Assembly: GCA_035968315.1 (NCBI GenBank)
Contig: JAVYIN010000005.1
Location: 186,001-250,000, forward strand
DNA from: Nitrospira sp.
GTDB lineage: Bacteria > Nitrospirota > Nitrospiria > Nitrospirales > Nitrospiraceae
DNA: 64,000 bases
Direction: 5' to 3'
This document shows positions 48,405 to 56,865 of this stretch, piece by piece. The number at the start of each line of letters is the position of its first letter. The first letter of the stretch is position 1. Under the pieces are notes generated by a model. The model was given only the letters and a program-made list of their open reading frames with translations, had not been told where the DNA came from and ran no database searches. The position numbers were made by a program, and so were the translations under genes.

Positions 48405-50294
48405 TTATTCTTCGATGGTCGAAATATCTCCGGGGTCCTGGCCCAATTCTTTGGCCTTGAGCACGCGCCGCATGATCTTGCCGGAGCGGGTTTTGGGCAG
48501 GGATTGGACGATGTCGATTTCCGAGGGGACGCCGATTTTCCCCAGCTCGGCCTTGACCTGATCCTTGATTGCCTGGATCAGTTCCGGGCTCTCGGTCTCG
48601 CCCTGCTTCAGGATGATGAAGGCCTTGATGGACTCGCCGACGGTCTTGTGCGGCTTGCCGATCACGGCTGCTTCGGCCACGGCATGGTGGCTGACCAGGG
48701 CGCTCTCGACTTCCGCCGTGCCCAGCCGGTTTCCCGCGACTTTGATCACGTCGTCGGCGCGGCCCATGAACCACATGTAGCCATCGGCATCCTTGTGGCA
48801 CACGTCGCCGGCGGTGTAGCAGTTGGGGATGGTATTCCAGTAGGTCTTGTATCGTTCCGGATCCTTGTAAATGGTCCGCATCATGGAGGGCCAGGGCTTC
48901 TTAATGACGGCGAATCCGCCGACGTTGGCCGGGAGGCTGTGGCCTTCGCGATCCACCACATCGGCTTCAATGCCGAGGAACGGGCGCGTGGCCGAGCCGG
49001 GCTTCAGCGGGACGGTCGGCAGAGGGGTGATGAGAATGGATCCGGTTTCTGTCTGCCACCAGGTGTCCATGATCGGCTTGTCCCCGCCGGTGACACGATG
49101 GAACCATTCCCAGGCTTCGGGATTGATCGGCTCGCCGACGCTGCCAAGAATGCGCAGGGTCGAGAGGTCGAACTTCTTCGGCCAGTCTTCTCCGTAGCGC
49201 ATGAGGAGGCGAATGGCGGTGGGGGTGGTATAGAAAATCGAGACGCCGTAGCGCTCGATCAAATCCCACCAGCGGCCGGGATTGGGATAGTCCGGCTTGC
49301 CTTCCGCGGTCAGGATCGTCGCGCCGTTCAAGAGCGGGCCATAGACGATATAGCTGTGGCCGGTGACCCAGCCCGGATCGGCGACGCAGAAATACACATC
49401 ATCGTCCTTCAGATCGAAGACATACTTTGCGGTGATGTAGGTGCCCACCATGTAGCCGCCGTGGACGTGCACGACGCCTTTGGGTTTTCCGGTGGTGCCG
49501 GAGGTGTAGAGGATGTAGAGCGGATCTTCGGCGTCTAGCTTGGCGGCCTCACATTCCGGTTTTTCATTTTTGAGCCAGTCGTGCCAATCGATTTCCTTGG
49601 GGGAGGCCAGCGCGATCTCCGGTTTCTGCCGGCGGACGACGACAACGCGCTCGACGGTGGGGCAGGTCTTCAGGGCTTCATCGACCACCGGCTTGAGCGG
49701 GATGACCTTGCCCCGGTCGTAGCCCACATCGGCGGTGATGACGAGATGCGCTTCGGCATCGCGAATCCGGCTGGCCAACGCCGGGGCGCTGAAGCCGGAG
49801 TACACGACGCTATGGATGGCGCCGATGCGCGCGCAGGCCAGCATGGCAACGATCTGCTCGGGAATTTTCGGGAGATAGATGGTGACGCGATCGCCTTTTT
49901 TCAGTCCCATCTTTTTCAGGGCATTGGCGCAGCGGCAGACTTCGCGATAGAGCTGTCCGTAGGTGAACACGCGTTCGGTGTCGTTTTCGCCGACCCAGAT
50001 GACGGCCACTTTGTTTTTGCGGCCGCCCTTCACGTGGCGATCGAGACAGTTGTAGGAAATGTTGCAGGTCGCCCCGACAAACCACTTGGCCAGCGGGTAG
50101 TTCCATTCCAGAACCCTGCTCCAGGGTGTGAACCAGTCGAGCTCTTTCGCCACACCGCTCCAGAAGGCTTCCGGATCGGCGATCGACTGTTTGTAGGCGG
50201 CTTCGTAGTCTTGAATATGGGCGGCGGCTTTGGTCTTGTCGGTCGGCTGGTAGGTCCGGCTTTCTTTTAAGAGGGTCTCGATGTCTTCACTCAT
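48405..50294 (-). CDS. acs: Acetyl-CoA synthetase (AMP-forming)
   Basis: A 629-residue ANL-superfamily enzyme making acetyl-CoA from acetate, ATP and CoA. Visible motifs: PLYILYTSGTTGKPKGVVH (P-loop-like AMP-binding, near residue 255), WWQTETGSI (near 405), FMGRADDVIKVAGNRLGTAE and the C-terminal PKTRSGKIMRRVL with the lysine that is acetylated in regulated homologues. The start at 50294 matches the family N-terminus (ETLLKESRTY). A strong terminator follows. No acetyltransferase or deacetylase gene is adjacent. Confidence 0.97.
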   Translation of the reverse strand: MSEDIETLLKESRTYQPTDKTKAAAHIQDYEAAYKQSIADPEAFWSGVAKELDWFTPWSRVLEWNYPLAKWFVGATCNISYNCLDRHVKGGRKNKVAVIWVGENDTERVFTYGQLYREVCRCANALKKMGLKKGDRVTIYLPKIPEQIVAMLACARIGAIHSVVYSGFSAPALASRIRDAEAHLVITADVGYDRGKVIPLKPVVDEALKTCPTVERVVVVRRQKPEIALASPKEIDWHDWLKNEKPECEAAKLDAEDPLYILYTSGTTGKPKGVVHVHGGYMVGTYITAKYVFDLKDDDVYFCVADPGWVTGHSYIVYGPLLNGATILTAEGKPDYPNPGRWWDLIERYGVSIFYTTPTAIRLLMRYGEDWPKKFDLSTLRILGSVGEPINPEAWEWFHRVTGGDKPIMDTWWQTETGSILITPLPTVPLKPGSATRPFLGIEADVVDREGHSLPANVGGFAVIKKPWPSMMRTIYKDPERYKTYWNTIPNCYTAGDVCHKDADGYMWFMGRADDVIKVAGNRLGTAEVESALVSHHAVAEAAVIGKPHKTVGESIKAFIILKQGETESPELIQAIKDQVKAELGKIGVPSEIDIVQSLPKTRSGKIMRRVLKAKELGQDPGDISTIEE

Positions 50295-50409
50295 GACGCG
50301 TCTACCTCCTCAGTCGCGTGATACGAAAGGATCCGGCCAATTATGGAGAAAGGTGGGCGTCCCTGCAACCCTTCATCGCCGGTGGTTTCGCCGGGGCAGG
50401 GCTGATTTC

Positions 50410-50439
50410 TTGACAGCCGTAATCGCGGAGGGGTAGTCT
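50410..50439 (+). promoter_or_regulatory. Sigma-70 promoter of the caspase-like gene
   Basis: TTGACA (50410-50415), an 18-bp spacer and TAGTCT (50434-50439). The start codon at 50455 or 50461 follows closely, so the leader would be very short. Confidence 0.55.
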
Positions 50440-50454
50440 GACTCGGAGCCGGTC

Positions 50455-51846
50455 ATGTCAATGTCTCTTCGACTGATTTCACGTCTATCTCTGCGAATGG
50501 CACGCGCGATGGCGCTTGTGTTCGCATGGTCGTTTCTCACCGCCGCCGGTGTTGAGCCCGTCCATGCCCAATTGGGGAAGCCCGAGGGGCTCTATTACAA
50601 GTCTTGGGCGGTCGTCATCGGTGTTGAAAACTATCTCTTGGCTCCGCCGATTCCCGGTGTGGTGAACGATGCCAAGACCGTGGCTCAGGCGTTTCGCCAA
50701 ATGGGGTTTGACGATGTCCTTGAAGTGTATGACAAGGACGCCAGTTTCAGGCACCTTCAGCAGGTGTTCACGAATTTCCTTCCCCGGAAGGTCGGGCGGA
50801 TGGATCGGCTGGTGGTCTTTTTTGCCGGTCATGCCGGAGTCACGCTGGATGCCGACGGGAAAGAACTCGGCTATCTCGTGCCGTGGGATGCGCAGGTGAA
50901 TAATGTCGCCAAGTCGGTGACCTTCGAGCAGCTCAAGGAATTCACCCGCCGGTCGGCGTCCAAGCATACGTTGCTCATTATCGACGCGGGGGTCCGCGGG
51001 TGGGAAACCACCGCAGCGCAACAGCTCTCTCTGGAGGGCCGGTTATCGCCGGAGGCGGATACGGAACGGCGCGCGGCGCAAGTGATTACGGCGGGGGACA
51101 AAGGCGAGGTCTCGCTTCGTCCCGGGGGGAAGAGTCTCTTTACGGCGTCGGTGCTGGCTGGGTTGCAGGGGGCGGCCGATCTCAATAAGAACGGGTGGTT
51201 GATGGCCTCCGAGCTCGGGGCCTATCTGGAGAAGGAAGTTACGAGTGCCTCGCAAGGCCAGCAGCATCCGATCAGTGCCAGGCTCGATGGCGATGGGGAT
51301 ACAGTGCTGATCGAAGGACGCAAGGCGGCCTTTACTCTTGGCACGGGGCCCCAGACCCCAGCGGAGCGGCAGCAAGCCGCCAGGGCGCAGTATGAACAGG
51401 CCTTTGCGCTGCTTCAGGAAGGGAAGCGGACGGAGGAGGCGCTGGAGCGGTTGAATCGCGCGATTGAGTACAATCCGGCGTTTGGGAATGCCTATGTGCT
51501 CAAGAGCTATCTTCGGTTGGAGGTGCTCCCGAACCTGGATGAAGCGCTTGTCACCGGGCAGCTTGCCGTTCAACACGCGCCGGACAATCCGGATTCGCAC
51601 TACACGCTCGGGCTGATCTATGAAAAGCGGGGCAGCTTCGCGGAGGCGGAACAGGCGATGTTGCAGGCGCTCAAGGTGAATGCCGGGTATCAGGACGTCT
51701 ATTTCTCCCTCGGGACGCTGTACGCCGATCATCTCAAGGATCAGCCCAAAGCCGTCGAGGCGTTTCGCCGTTACCTGGAGTTGGGCGGAAGCGACTCACG
51801 TGCGAAATCAGTGGTCACTGAGGCCGATGCTGCCTCGAAACGCTAG
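50455..51846 (+). CDS. Exported caspase-fold (C14-like) protein with TPRs, catalytic Cys absent
   Basis: A 463-residue protein: signal peptide (ALVFAWSFLTAAGVEPVHAQ), a caspase/metacaspase-fold domain at about 45-280 (SWAVVIGVENYLLAPPIPGV; LVVFFAGHAGVTLD with the catalytic His; HTLLIIDAGVRGW), then C-terminal TPRs at about 300-455 (QYEQAFALLQEGKRTEEALE, SFAEAEQAMLQALKVN). Active members have D-A-C at the end of the fourth strand; here it is D-A-G, so the nucleophile is missing and it is probably a pseudo-enzyme acting as a scaffold. It sits just before the envelope lipoprotein genes. Confidence 0.85.
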   Translation: MSMSLRLISRLSLRMARAMALVFAWSFLTAAGVEPVHAQLGKPEGLYYKSWAVVIGVENYLLAPPIPGVVNDAKTVAQAFRQMGFDDVLEVYDKDASFRHLQQVFTNFLPRKVGRMDRLVVFFAGHAGVTLDADGKELGYLVPWDAQVNNVAKSVTFEQLKEFTRRSASKHTLLIIDAGVRGWETTAAQQLSLEGRLSPEADTERRAAQVITAGDKGEVSLRPGGKSLFTASVLAGLQGAADLNKNGWLMASELGAYLEKEVTSASQGQQHPISARLDGDGDTVLIEGRKAAFTLGTGPQTPAERQQAARAQYEQAFALLQEGKRTEEALERLNRAIEYNPAFGNAYVLKSYLRLEVLPNLDEALVTGQLAVQHAPDNPDSHYTLGLIYEKRGSFAEAEQAMLQALKVNAGYQDVYFSLGTLYADHLKDQPKAVEAFRRYLELGGSDSRAKSVVTEADAASKR

Positions 51847-52013
51847 TCCTTTCCTCCGCCCTTCAGATAGCCCAATCCAATCTTCAATGCGCGCCTGGTG
51901 ATCTCGGCCCAGCGGACTTGCGGGTATTCCGCGAGCACGGCGGCGGTCTTGGGATCTTGAATGTCGAGATTGGCGATCTTAATGATGCCGTCTTCTATCT
52001 GAACGTCTGCCAC
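51843..52013 (-). CDS. Small VapB-like protein (56 residues), hypothetical
   Basis: A minus-strand frame from GTG 52013 (ribosome binding site GGGGAGG 7 bp upstream) encodes VADVQIEDGIIKIANLDI, then VLAEYPQVRWAEITRRALKI and ends GYLKGGGKD. The EYPQVRWAEITRRALK helix resembles the C-terminal toxin-wrapping part of VapB-type antitoxins, where a xVxWSEVxRRA pattern is common. No PIN toxin follows on this strand: its stop overlaps the end of the caspase-like gene. It may be an orphan antitoxin or DNA-binding protein. The strong ribosome binding site supports it being a real gene. Confidence 0.6.
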   Translation of the reverse strand: MADVQIEDGIIKIANLDIQDPKTAAVLAEYPQVRWAEITRRALKIGLGYLKGGGKD

Positions 52014-52111
52014 GGTGAATGCCTCCCCTTGTGAGCGCCTGTCGTTGTGGATCTCGTCGTTGCGGCGCAGAGAAACGTCCTCTCTGCGTCAACCGTACCG
52101 GAGCCGTTGCG

Positions 52112-52140
52112 TTGACGGATCTGGAGACGCATGTTAGCAT
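52112..52140 (+). promoter_or_regulatory. Sigma-70 promoter of the lipoprotein operon
   Basis: TTGACG (52112-52117), a 17-bp spacer and TAGCAT (52135-52140), about 70 bp before the ATG of the first lipoprotein gene at 52210. Confidence 0.6.
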
Positions 52141-52209
52141 GAATTCACGTAAATTCTCGACTTGCTGACGTGCACGGATTCACTATCTTTCGTGACGAAG
52201 GAGGATCGG

Positions 52210-52776
52210 ATGGCTACAGCACAGGCACATGTGACGAGACTGGCCGGTATCGGATTGGCCATGGCGCTCTTGATGGGACTCGCCGCCTGTGGTGGTCCGC
52301 CAAACTGGGTGCAGAAAGGATCCGGCGCGTTCAATGAAAAGGACAGCAAGGCCTTCTATGGAGTCGGTTCGGTCGTCGGCGTGCGGAATGAGCCGCTGGC
52401 CTGGGATGCGGCGGAGAATCGCGCGCGCGCCGAGATCGCGAAGACCTTCGAAACCTACACGGGCTATCTGATGCGGGATTATGCCGCCTCAACCACGGCC
52501 GGTGATTTTACCCGCAACACGGAAGAGCAAAATGTCGAGCGGGCCATCAAGACCGTGACCACCGCGACGCTCAGCGGTGTGCGTCCGATCGATCGCTACA
52601 AGGACGAAAAGACGAACACCTACTACGTGCTGACCAAATTGAGCTTGGAAGATATGAAGAACAATCTGGAGCAGGCCAAGGAGCTCAACGCGCAGGTCCG
52701 CGATTTTGTCAGGAAGAATGCCGACAAGATGTTCGATCGGCTCGAGAAAGAAGAAGATAAGCGGATGAACCGGTAA
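52210..52776 (+). CDS. LPP20-family lipoprotein
   Basis: A 188-residue lipoprotein: lipobox MGLAAC (Cys near residue 27), then PNWVQKGSGAFNEKDSKAFY and GVGSVVGVRNEPLAWDAAENRARAEI, the LPP20 pattern also found in FlgP-like outer-membrane proteins, and a charged helical C-terminus (LEQAKELNAQVRDFVRK). It is the first of four consecutive envelope lipoprotein genes with its own promoter and a GAAGGAGG ribosome binding site region. Likely outer-membrane or periplasmic structural role; the partner structure is unknown. Confidence 0.85.
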   Translation: MATAQAHVTRLAGIGLAMALLMGLAACGGPPNWVQKGSGAFNEKDSKAFYGVGSVVGVRNEPLAWDAAENRARAEIAKTFETYTGYLMRDYAASTTAGDFTRNTEEQNVERAIKTVTTATLSGVRPIDRYKDEKTNTYYVLTKLSLEDMKNNLEQAKELNAQVRDFVRKNADKMFDRLEKEEDKRMNR

Positions 52777-52832
52777 CGCAGGCTCAGAAGGTCAAACGTG
52801 CGGGACGTGTGTTTCTTGGAGGGACAGGCGTG

Positions 52833-53441
52833 ATGGGAACGAGGCGCGGATGGCTGGGTGTCATGGCGGCGGTGGGGCTCATCCTGTCCGGATGCGGACA
52901 GGAAACGAAAATCACGCGAGTCGATGCCGGGGTCGTGACCGACTTGAGCGGGCGATGGAACGATACGGATTCCCGCATGGTGGCGGAAACCATGGTCAAG
53001 GAAGCGCTCGGCTATCCCTGGCTGGGCAACTTTACGCAAGGGAAGCATCGCCAGCCGGTGGTGGTGGTGGGGACTATCCTGAATAGCAGCCACGAGCACA
53101 TCAGCGTCCAGACCTTTGTGACGGATCTGGAGCGTGAATTGACCAACTCCCAGAAAGTGACCTTCGTGGCGGGGAAGGGCGAGCGGGACGAACTGCGCAC
53201 CGAGCGAAAAGAACAGGCGATGTATGCCCGCGAGGATACGCAAAAGGCTCCCGGCAAAGAGATCGGCGCCGATTACATGATGAAGGGCACGATCTCGACC
53301 ATTCTCGATGAAGCCGATGGCACCAAGGCGGTGTTTTACCAGATCGACTTGCAGATGGTGGATCTGGAAAGCAATGCCAAGGTCTGGTACGGACAAAAGA
53401 AGATCAAGAAAGTCATCGAGAAGAAACGCACGATATTCTAG
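52833..53441 (+). CDS. LpoB-like penicillin-binding protein activator lipoprotein
   Basis: A 202-residue lipoprotein (LILSGC lipobox, Cys near residue 21) with the LpoB fold region: DTDSRMVAETMVKEALG, RQPVVVVGTILNSSHEHIS, APGKEIGADYMMKGTISTIL and VFYQIDLQMVDLESNAKVWY. LpoB proteins reach the peptidoglycan synthase PBP1b; this distant relative may serve a different envelope machine. ATG 52833 follows GGAGGGAC; a GTG one codon upstream is possible. It is 56 bp after the LPP20 gene. Confidence 0.85.
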   Translation: MGTRRGWLGVMAAVGLILSGCGQETKITRVDAGVVTDLSGRWNDTDSRMVAETMVKEALGYPWLGNFTQGKHRQPVVVVGTILNSSHEHISVQTFVTDLERELTNSQKVTFVAGKGERDELRTERKEQAMYAREDTQKAPGKEIGADYMMKGTISTILDEADGTKAVFYQIDLQMVDLESNAKVWYGQKKIKKVIEKKRTIF

Positions 53442-53457
53442 GCACCCGCGGATTCCG

Positions 53458-54948
53458 TTGAGCTCTCTCCTCTCACGCTCTGCCCGCCACGCGCTTGTGC
53501 GGCGGAGCGTTGTCTCCTCACTCGCTCCTGTCAGTGTCGCCGCCGCCGTGCTGTTGCTGACGGCCTGCGGTCCCTCGATCAATCGGTACGCCCTCATCGA
53601 ACAGAGCCTCCTCGCGGGCAATGCGAAACAGGCCGACGCCATCGTGCAGCAGGGCGAGTCCTCCTATGGAAGCAAGAGCCGGGTGCTCTACGGGATGGAC
53701 CGGGGCATGACGCTCCAACTGGCCGGAGACTACCAGCAAAGCAACGCCGTCCTGGAGCAGGCGGAAGAAGACGTCGAGCGGCTCTATACCAGATCTATCC
53801 GTTCAGAGACCGCGGCCTTTCTGACGAACGACAATGCGCTGCCGTACGAAGGCGATGCCTATGAACAGGTCATGATCAACGTCGTGAAGGCCTTGAATTA
53901 TGCGGCGCAAGGACAGCTGCAGGAGTCGCTGGTCGAAGCGCGGCGCATCGATCACCGGCTCAATGTGCTGTCCGATAAGGCGAAAGAGAACACGGCCTAC
54001 AAGGACGATGGATTTGCGCGCTATCTGACGGGGATTCTCTATGAAGCCACGGGCGACGTGAACAATGCCTTTATCGCCTACCGGAAAGCCTACGAGGCCT
54101 ATGAGGCGATGAGCGGATGGGCACGCACGCCGGTGCCGGGCCAGTTGCGGGCCGACCTGCTGCGGACGAGCGAGGCCTTGCAGCTCACCGCGGAGTTCGA
54201 GGCGTACCGCCGGTTGTTTCCGGACGAGGCCTGGCAGTCGCGTGAGGCGGTTCAGAATCTCGCTCAGGTCGTGCTGGTCAGCTATAATGGCCGCGCACCG
54301 CGCAAGGAGGACCGGTTTCTCGACTTGCCGATCAGCCTGGATGCGCTGCAGCTCGTGCTCTTGAATCGCGGGCTCTCGCACCCGTCACGGCATCAGAACC
54401 GGGGCGTGGATACCGTGCTCTATGGCCTCAATGGACATGTGGTGCGCGTGGCCTTGCCGCAATTGATTCCTCAGAAGACGCGCGTGACCGGGGAGCAGCT
54501 GATGCTGAGGGATGACAGTGGCCGGCAAATCTCCGCCCGTTCAGAATTGGGGCAGAACATTACCGCCCTGGCCGAGAAGAGCCTGGCGGACCGGCTGCCG
54601 GGAATCACGGTGAAGGCGCTGGCTCGCGCGGCGGCCAAGTTCGCGATGGCGGAGGGGGCGACGCGAGGGGCGCAGCAGGCGGCGGGCAAAGATGCGGCCC
54701 CCTTGGTGGGATTGCTCGTCGGTCTTTTGACAAAAGGATTGGCGGTGGCTTCTGAGGAAGCGGATAAACGCAGTTGGCGGACGCTCCCGGACGAAATTCA
54801 TCTCACGCGGGCCTGGGTTGATCCCGGACAGTACCATATGTCGGTTCAGCTCGCCGGGGGAGGAGAGGGGCCGGCCAAGGAGACTGGGCGCACGCTTTCG
54901 CTGGCGCCTGGGCAAACCATTATGTTGATTCAGCGGGTGATGCAATGA
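53458..54948 (+). CDS. COG3014-like lipoprotein
   Basis: About 496 residues: a signal ending AAAVLLLTAC (lipobox), TPR-like helices (NAKQADAIVQQGESSYGSKS, LTGILYEATGDVNNAFIAYR) and a C-terminal beta-rich region (EIHLTRAWVDPGQYHMSVQL). The mixture and its position between LpoB-like and LPP20 genes match the COG3014 group, which often travels with them. Start is uncertain: TTG 53458 or GTG 53497; the frame is open into the previous gene. Function unknown, probably envelope-associated scaffold. It overlaps the next ATG by 4 bp (ATGA). Confidence 0.75.
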   Translation: MSSLLSRSARHALVRRSVVSSLAPVSVAAAVLLLTACGPSINRYALIEQSLLAGNAKQADAIVQQGESSYGSKSRVLYGMDRGMTLQLAGDYQQSNAVLEQAEEDVERLYTRSIRSETAAFLTNDNALPYEGDAYEQVMINVVKALNYAAQGQLQESLVEARRIDHRLNVLSDKAKENTAYKDDGFARYLTGILYEATGDVNNAFIAYRKAYEAYEAMSGWARTPVPGQLRADLLRTSEALQLTAEFEAYRRLFPDEAWQSREAVQNLAQVVLVSYNGRAPRKEDRFLDLPISLDALQLVLLNRGLSHPSRHQNRGVDTVLYGLNGHVVRVALPQLIPQKTRVTGEQLMLRDDSGRQISARSELGQNITALAEKSLADRLPGITVKALARAAAKFAMAEGATRGAQQAAGKDAAPLVGLLVGLLTKGLAVASEEADKRSWRTLPDEIHLTRAWVDPGQYHMSVQLAGGGEGPAKETGRTLSLAPGQTIMLIQRVMQ

Positions 54949-56105
54949 TCTTCATCGTCTCTTGTCCGCGCCGTGCTGCCCGCGCCCTTCTGATCTGTCT
55001 GCTCGGAGGGCTTGCGCTCAGCGGCTGTACCTGGTTCGGAAGCAAGGCCAAACCAGCCTGGGTGGACGGCGTGAGCGCCGAGTTTTCGTCCGCGCAATAC
55101 TTGCTTGGAGAAGGGCAGTCGGCGAGCAAGAGCGTGGCCACGGATCAAGCCTATGCGGCGGTCGCCAGGATTTTTAAAGCCGAGGTAGCGGCGCACGCCA
55201 AGGATTGGGAGTCCTACTTGTTGATTGAGAGCCGCGGCGCCGCGAATGCCGAACGGCGGTTGACGCTGGAAACGATCACAAACGTGTCCACCGATAAAGT
55301 GCTCGAAAACGTGAAGGTGCTCGATGCCTGGTATGACTTCTCGAAAGGGGTGCACTACGTGCTGGCCGGGATGCACCGTGGCCAGGGGGAAACCGCGCTG
55401 TTGGAGAAGATGCGTGAGCTTGACCGGACGATCGAATCCGATCTGACGGACGCGCGCCAGACGGCCGACAAGTTGACGAAGGTGCGCAATCTCCGGCGTG
55501 CCGCGAGAAGTGCGGTGATGCGCGACGCGTATAACGCGGATTTGCGGGTTGTCCGGCCATCGGGACAGGGCCATCCAGCCGCCTATCATGTCACTGATCT
55601 GACCAACGAACTGGATCAGTTCCTCGCCACCAATCTCATCCTGGCCATTGAGGTGGCCGGTGACCATGCGGAGCCGATTGAACGGGCGCTCACGGAGGGA
55701 TTGATCCGGGAGGGGCTGCACGTGGCCCATCGAGCGGCCAACGGCGATGGCGTGGCTCCCGAGCTGCTGGTTCGCGGGACGGTGCGGATGTGGCCCATTC
55801 AGGTGGGCGATCCGCAGTTCAAGTATGTCCGATGGTGCAGCGATTTTGAGGTGGTGGAGTCCGCCTCGCAACGGGTTGTCGGGGCGGTGTCGAGGGGCGG
55901 GAAGGAAGGCCACCTCTCCGAACGAGAAGCTACGGCAAAAGCCTTGAGGGTGATTCAGCAGGAATTTTCTTCAGACCTTGCCAAAGCTATCGCATCTCAT
56001 GTATTTGGAGAGGCGCCATTGCCGGATTCCACGGCTTCATCGGCCGGGTGTCCGCGAGAGACGCGTCCTGCTGCACCGGTGCCAGCCACGCCACGTTCAT
56101 TCTAA
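54945..56105 (+). CDS. LPP20-related lipoprotein with LpoB/CsgG-like C-terminus
   Basis: A 386-residue lipoprotein: lipobox LALSGC (Cys near residue 28), an LPP20-like segment (KPAWVDGVSAEFSSAQYLLG, QAYAAVARIFKAEVAAH), and a second domain (TNELDQFLATNLILAIEVAG onward to FKYVRWCSDFEVVESASQRV) with a GGxxG-free beta-alpha pattern. Last of the four linked lipoproteins; its start overlaps the COG3014-like gene. The Pro/Ser/Ala-rich tail is probably disordered. Confidence 0.75.
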   Translation: MIFIVSCPRRAARALLICLLGGLALSGCTWFGSKAKPAWVDGVSAEFSSAQYLLGEGQSASKSVATDQAYAAVARIFKAEVAAHAKDWESYLLIESRGAANAERRLTLETITNVSTDKVLENVKVLDAWYDFSKGVHYVLAGMHRGQGETALLEKMRELDRTIESDLTDARQTADKLTKVRNLRRAARSAVMRDAYNADLRVVRPSGQGHPAAYHVTDLTNELDQFLATNLILAIEVAGDHAEPIERALTEGLIREGLHVAHRAANGDGVAPELLVRGTVRMWPIQVGDPQFKYVRWCSDFEVVESASQRVVGAVSRGGKEGHLSEREATAKALRVIQQEFSSDLAKAIASHVFGEAPLPDSTASSAGCPRETRPAAPVPATPRSF

Positions 56106-56124
56106 CGAGGAGGGAATCACCACT

Positions 56125-56394
56125 GTGACACAGCCAACAGACAAATCCATCGGCCGCGCTCCGAAGAGCCGCGGACGCGGGTTGACCAAGCCAAGCCGCA
56201 AGCTCTCCAGCCGTTTGGCCAAGCGGCGCCTGGGGGACCGTTTGAAGGACGATACGGCCTCGTTCAATCAGGGCAATTTGGCCGAGACCTTGCGGAAGCA
56301 GGGGTATGAGGAAGTGCCGCTCGATGAACTGCAAGACCGGCTCTCCAAGCTCCAGGGACCGTTGGCCGCGGTGATTTTGAAGGGGAGGGTCTAG
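56125..56394 (+). CDS. Putative VapB-type antitoxin
   Basis: An 89-residue basic protein starting at GTG 56125 after GAGGAGGG. It has a Lys/Arg-rich first half (GRAPKSRGRGLTKPSRKLSS) and an acidic-hydrophobic end (LRKQGYEEVPLDELQDRLSK). It lies 3 bp before a PIN-domain gene, the layout of VapBC modules with antitoxin first, which is the main reason for the call; no DNA-binding fold could be assigned. The basic half may bind DNA or RNA. Confidence 0.6.
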   Translation: MTQPTDKSIGRAPKSRGRGLTKPSRKLSSRLAKRRLGDRLKDDTASFNQGNLAETLRKQGYEEVPLDELQDRLSKLQGPLAAVILKGRV

Positions 56395-56397
56395 CGG

Positions 56398-56841
56398 ATG
56401 CCGTACTATTATTTCGATTCGACTGCGCTCGTGAAACGGTACAGCATGGAACGGGGCACCCGCATCGTCAACAAGCTGATGGTCAAGCGGGGGAAGGTCG
56501 CCATTCTTCCGGCATGGACCGTCACCGAGTTCTACACCACGCTGGCGAATCGCGCCCAGCAGGGTGACATCACCCGCGATGACTGTTATTCGGTGATTCA
56601 TAAGTTCGAGATTGAATCGAAGGAGGGGCTCTATCAGTTTCTGGCCCCCACGATGGCCACCTATCTGGCCACCAAGGAATTGGCCATGGAGTATCCCTTC
56701 CTGCGGGCGCAACAGGTCATGCATCTGGCGCTGGCGTTGGAGCTGAAGCCGTTGCGGCTGACCGTCGTCAGTGCCGATACGCAGTTGCTGGCGGCCTCCA
56801 AAACGGCCGGACTGCACATCATCAATCCTGAAGAGGATTGA
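56398..56841 (+). CDS. PIN-domain RNase (VapC-like toxin)
   Basis: A 147-residue PIN-domain protein: YYYFDSTALVKRYSMERGTR with the first acidic residue, PAWTVTEFYTTLANR with the second, RAQQVMHLALALELKPLRLT and VSADTQLLAASKTAGLHIIN with the last acidic position. The set fits VapC-like endoribonucleases, though the third position (HLALAL, where an Asp is usual) is not acidic, so activity is uncertain. It follows its likely antitoxin gene by 3 bp. Confidence 0.82.
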   Translation: MPYYYFDSTALVKRYSMERGTRIVNKLMVKRGKVAILPAWTVTEFYTTLANRAQQGDITRDDCYSVIHKFEIESKEGLYQFLAPTMATYLATKELAMEYPFLRAQQVMHLALALELKPLRLTVVSADTQLLAASKTAGLHIINPEED

Positions 56842-56865
56842 GCCGGAGCGGGGCGCGACGCGGCT

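Noticed and set aside
48384-49538. 384-codon plus-strand frame opposite acs
   Set aside because: Antisense to the acetyl-CoA synthetase gene with no supporting ribosome binding site or motif.
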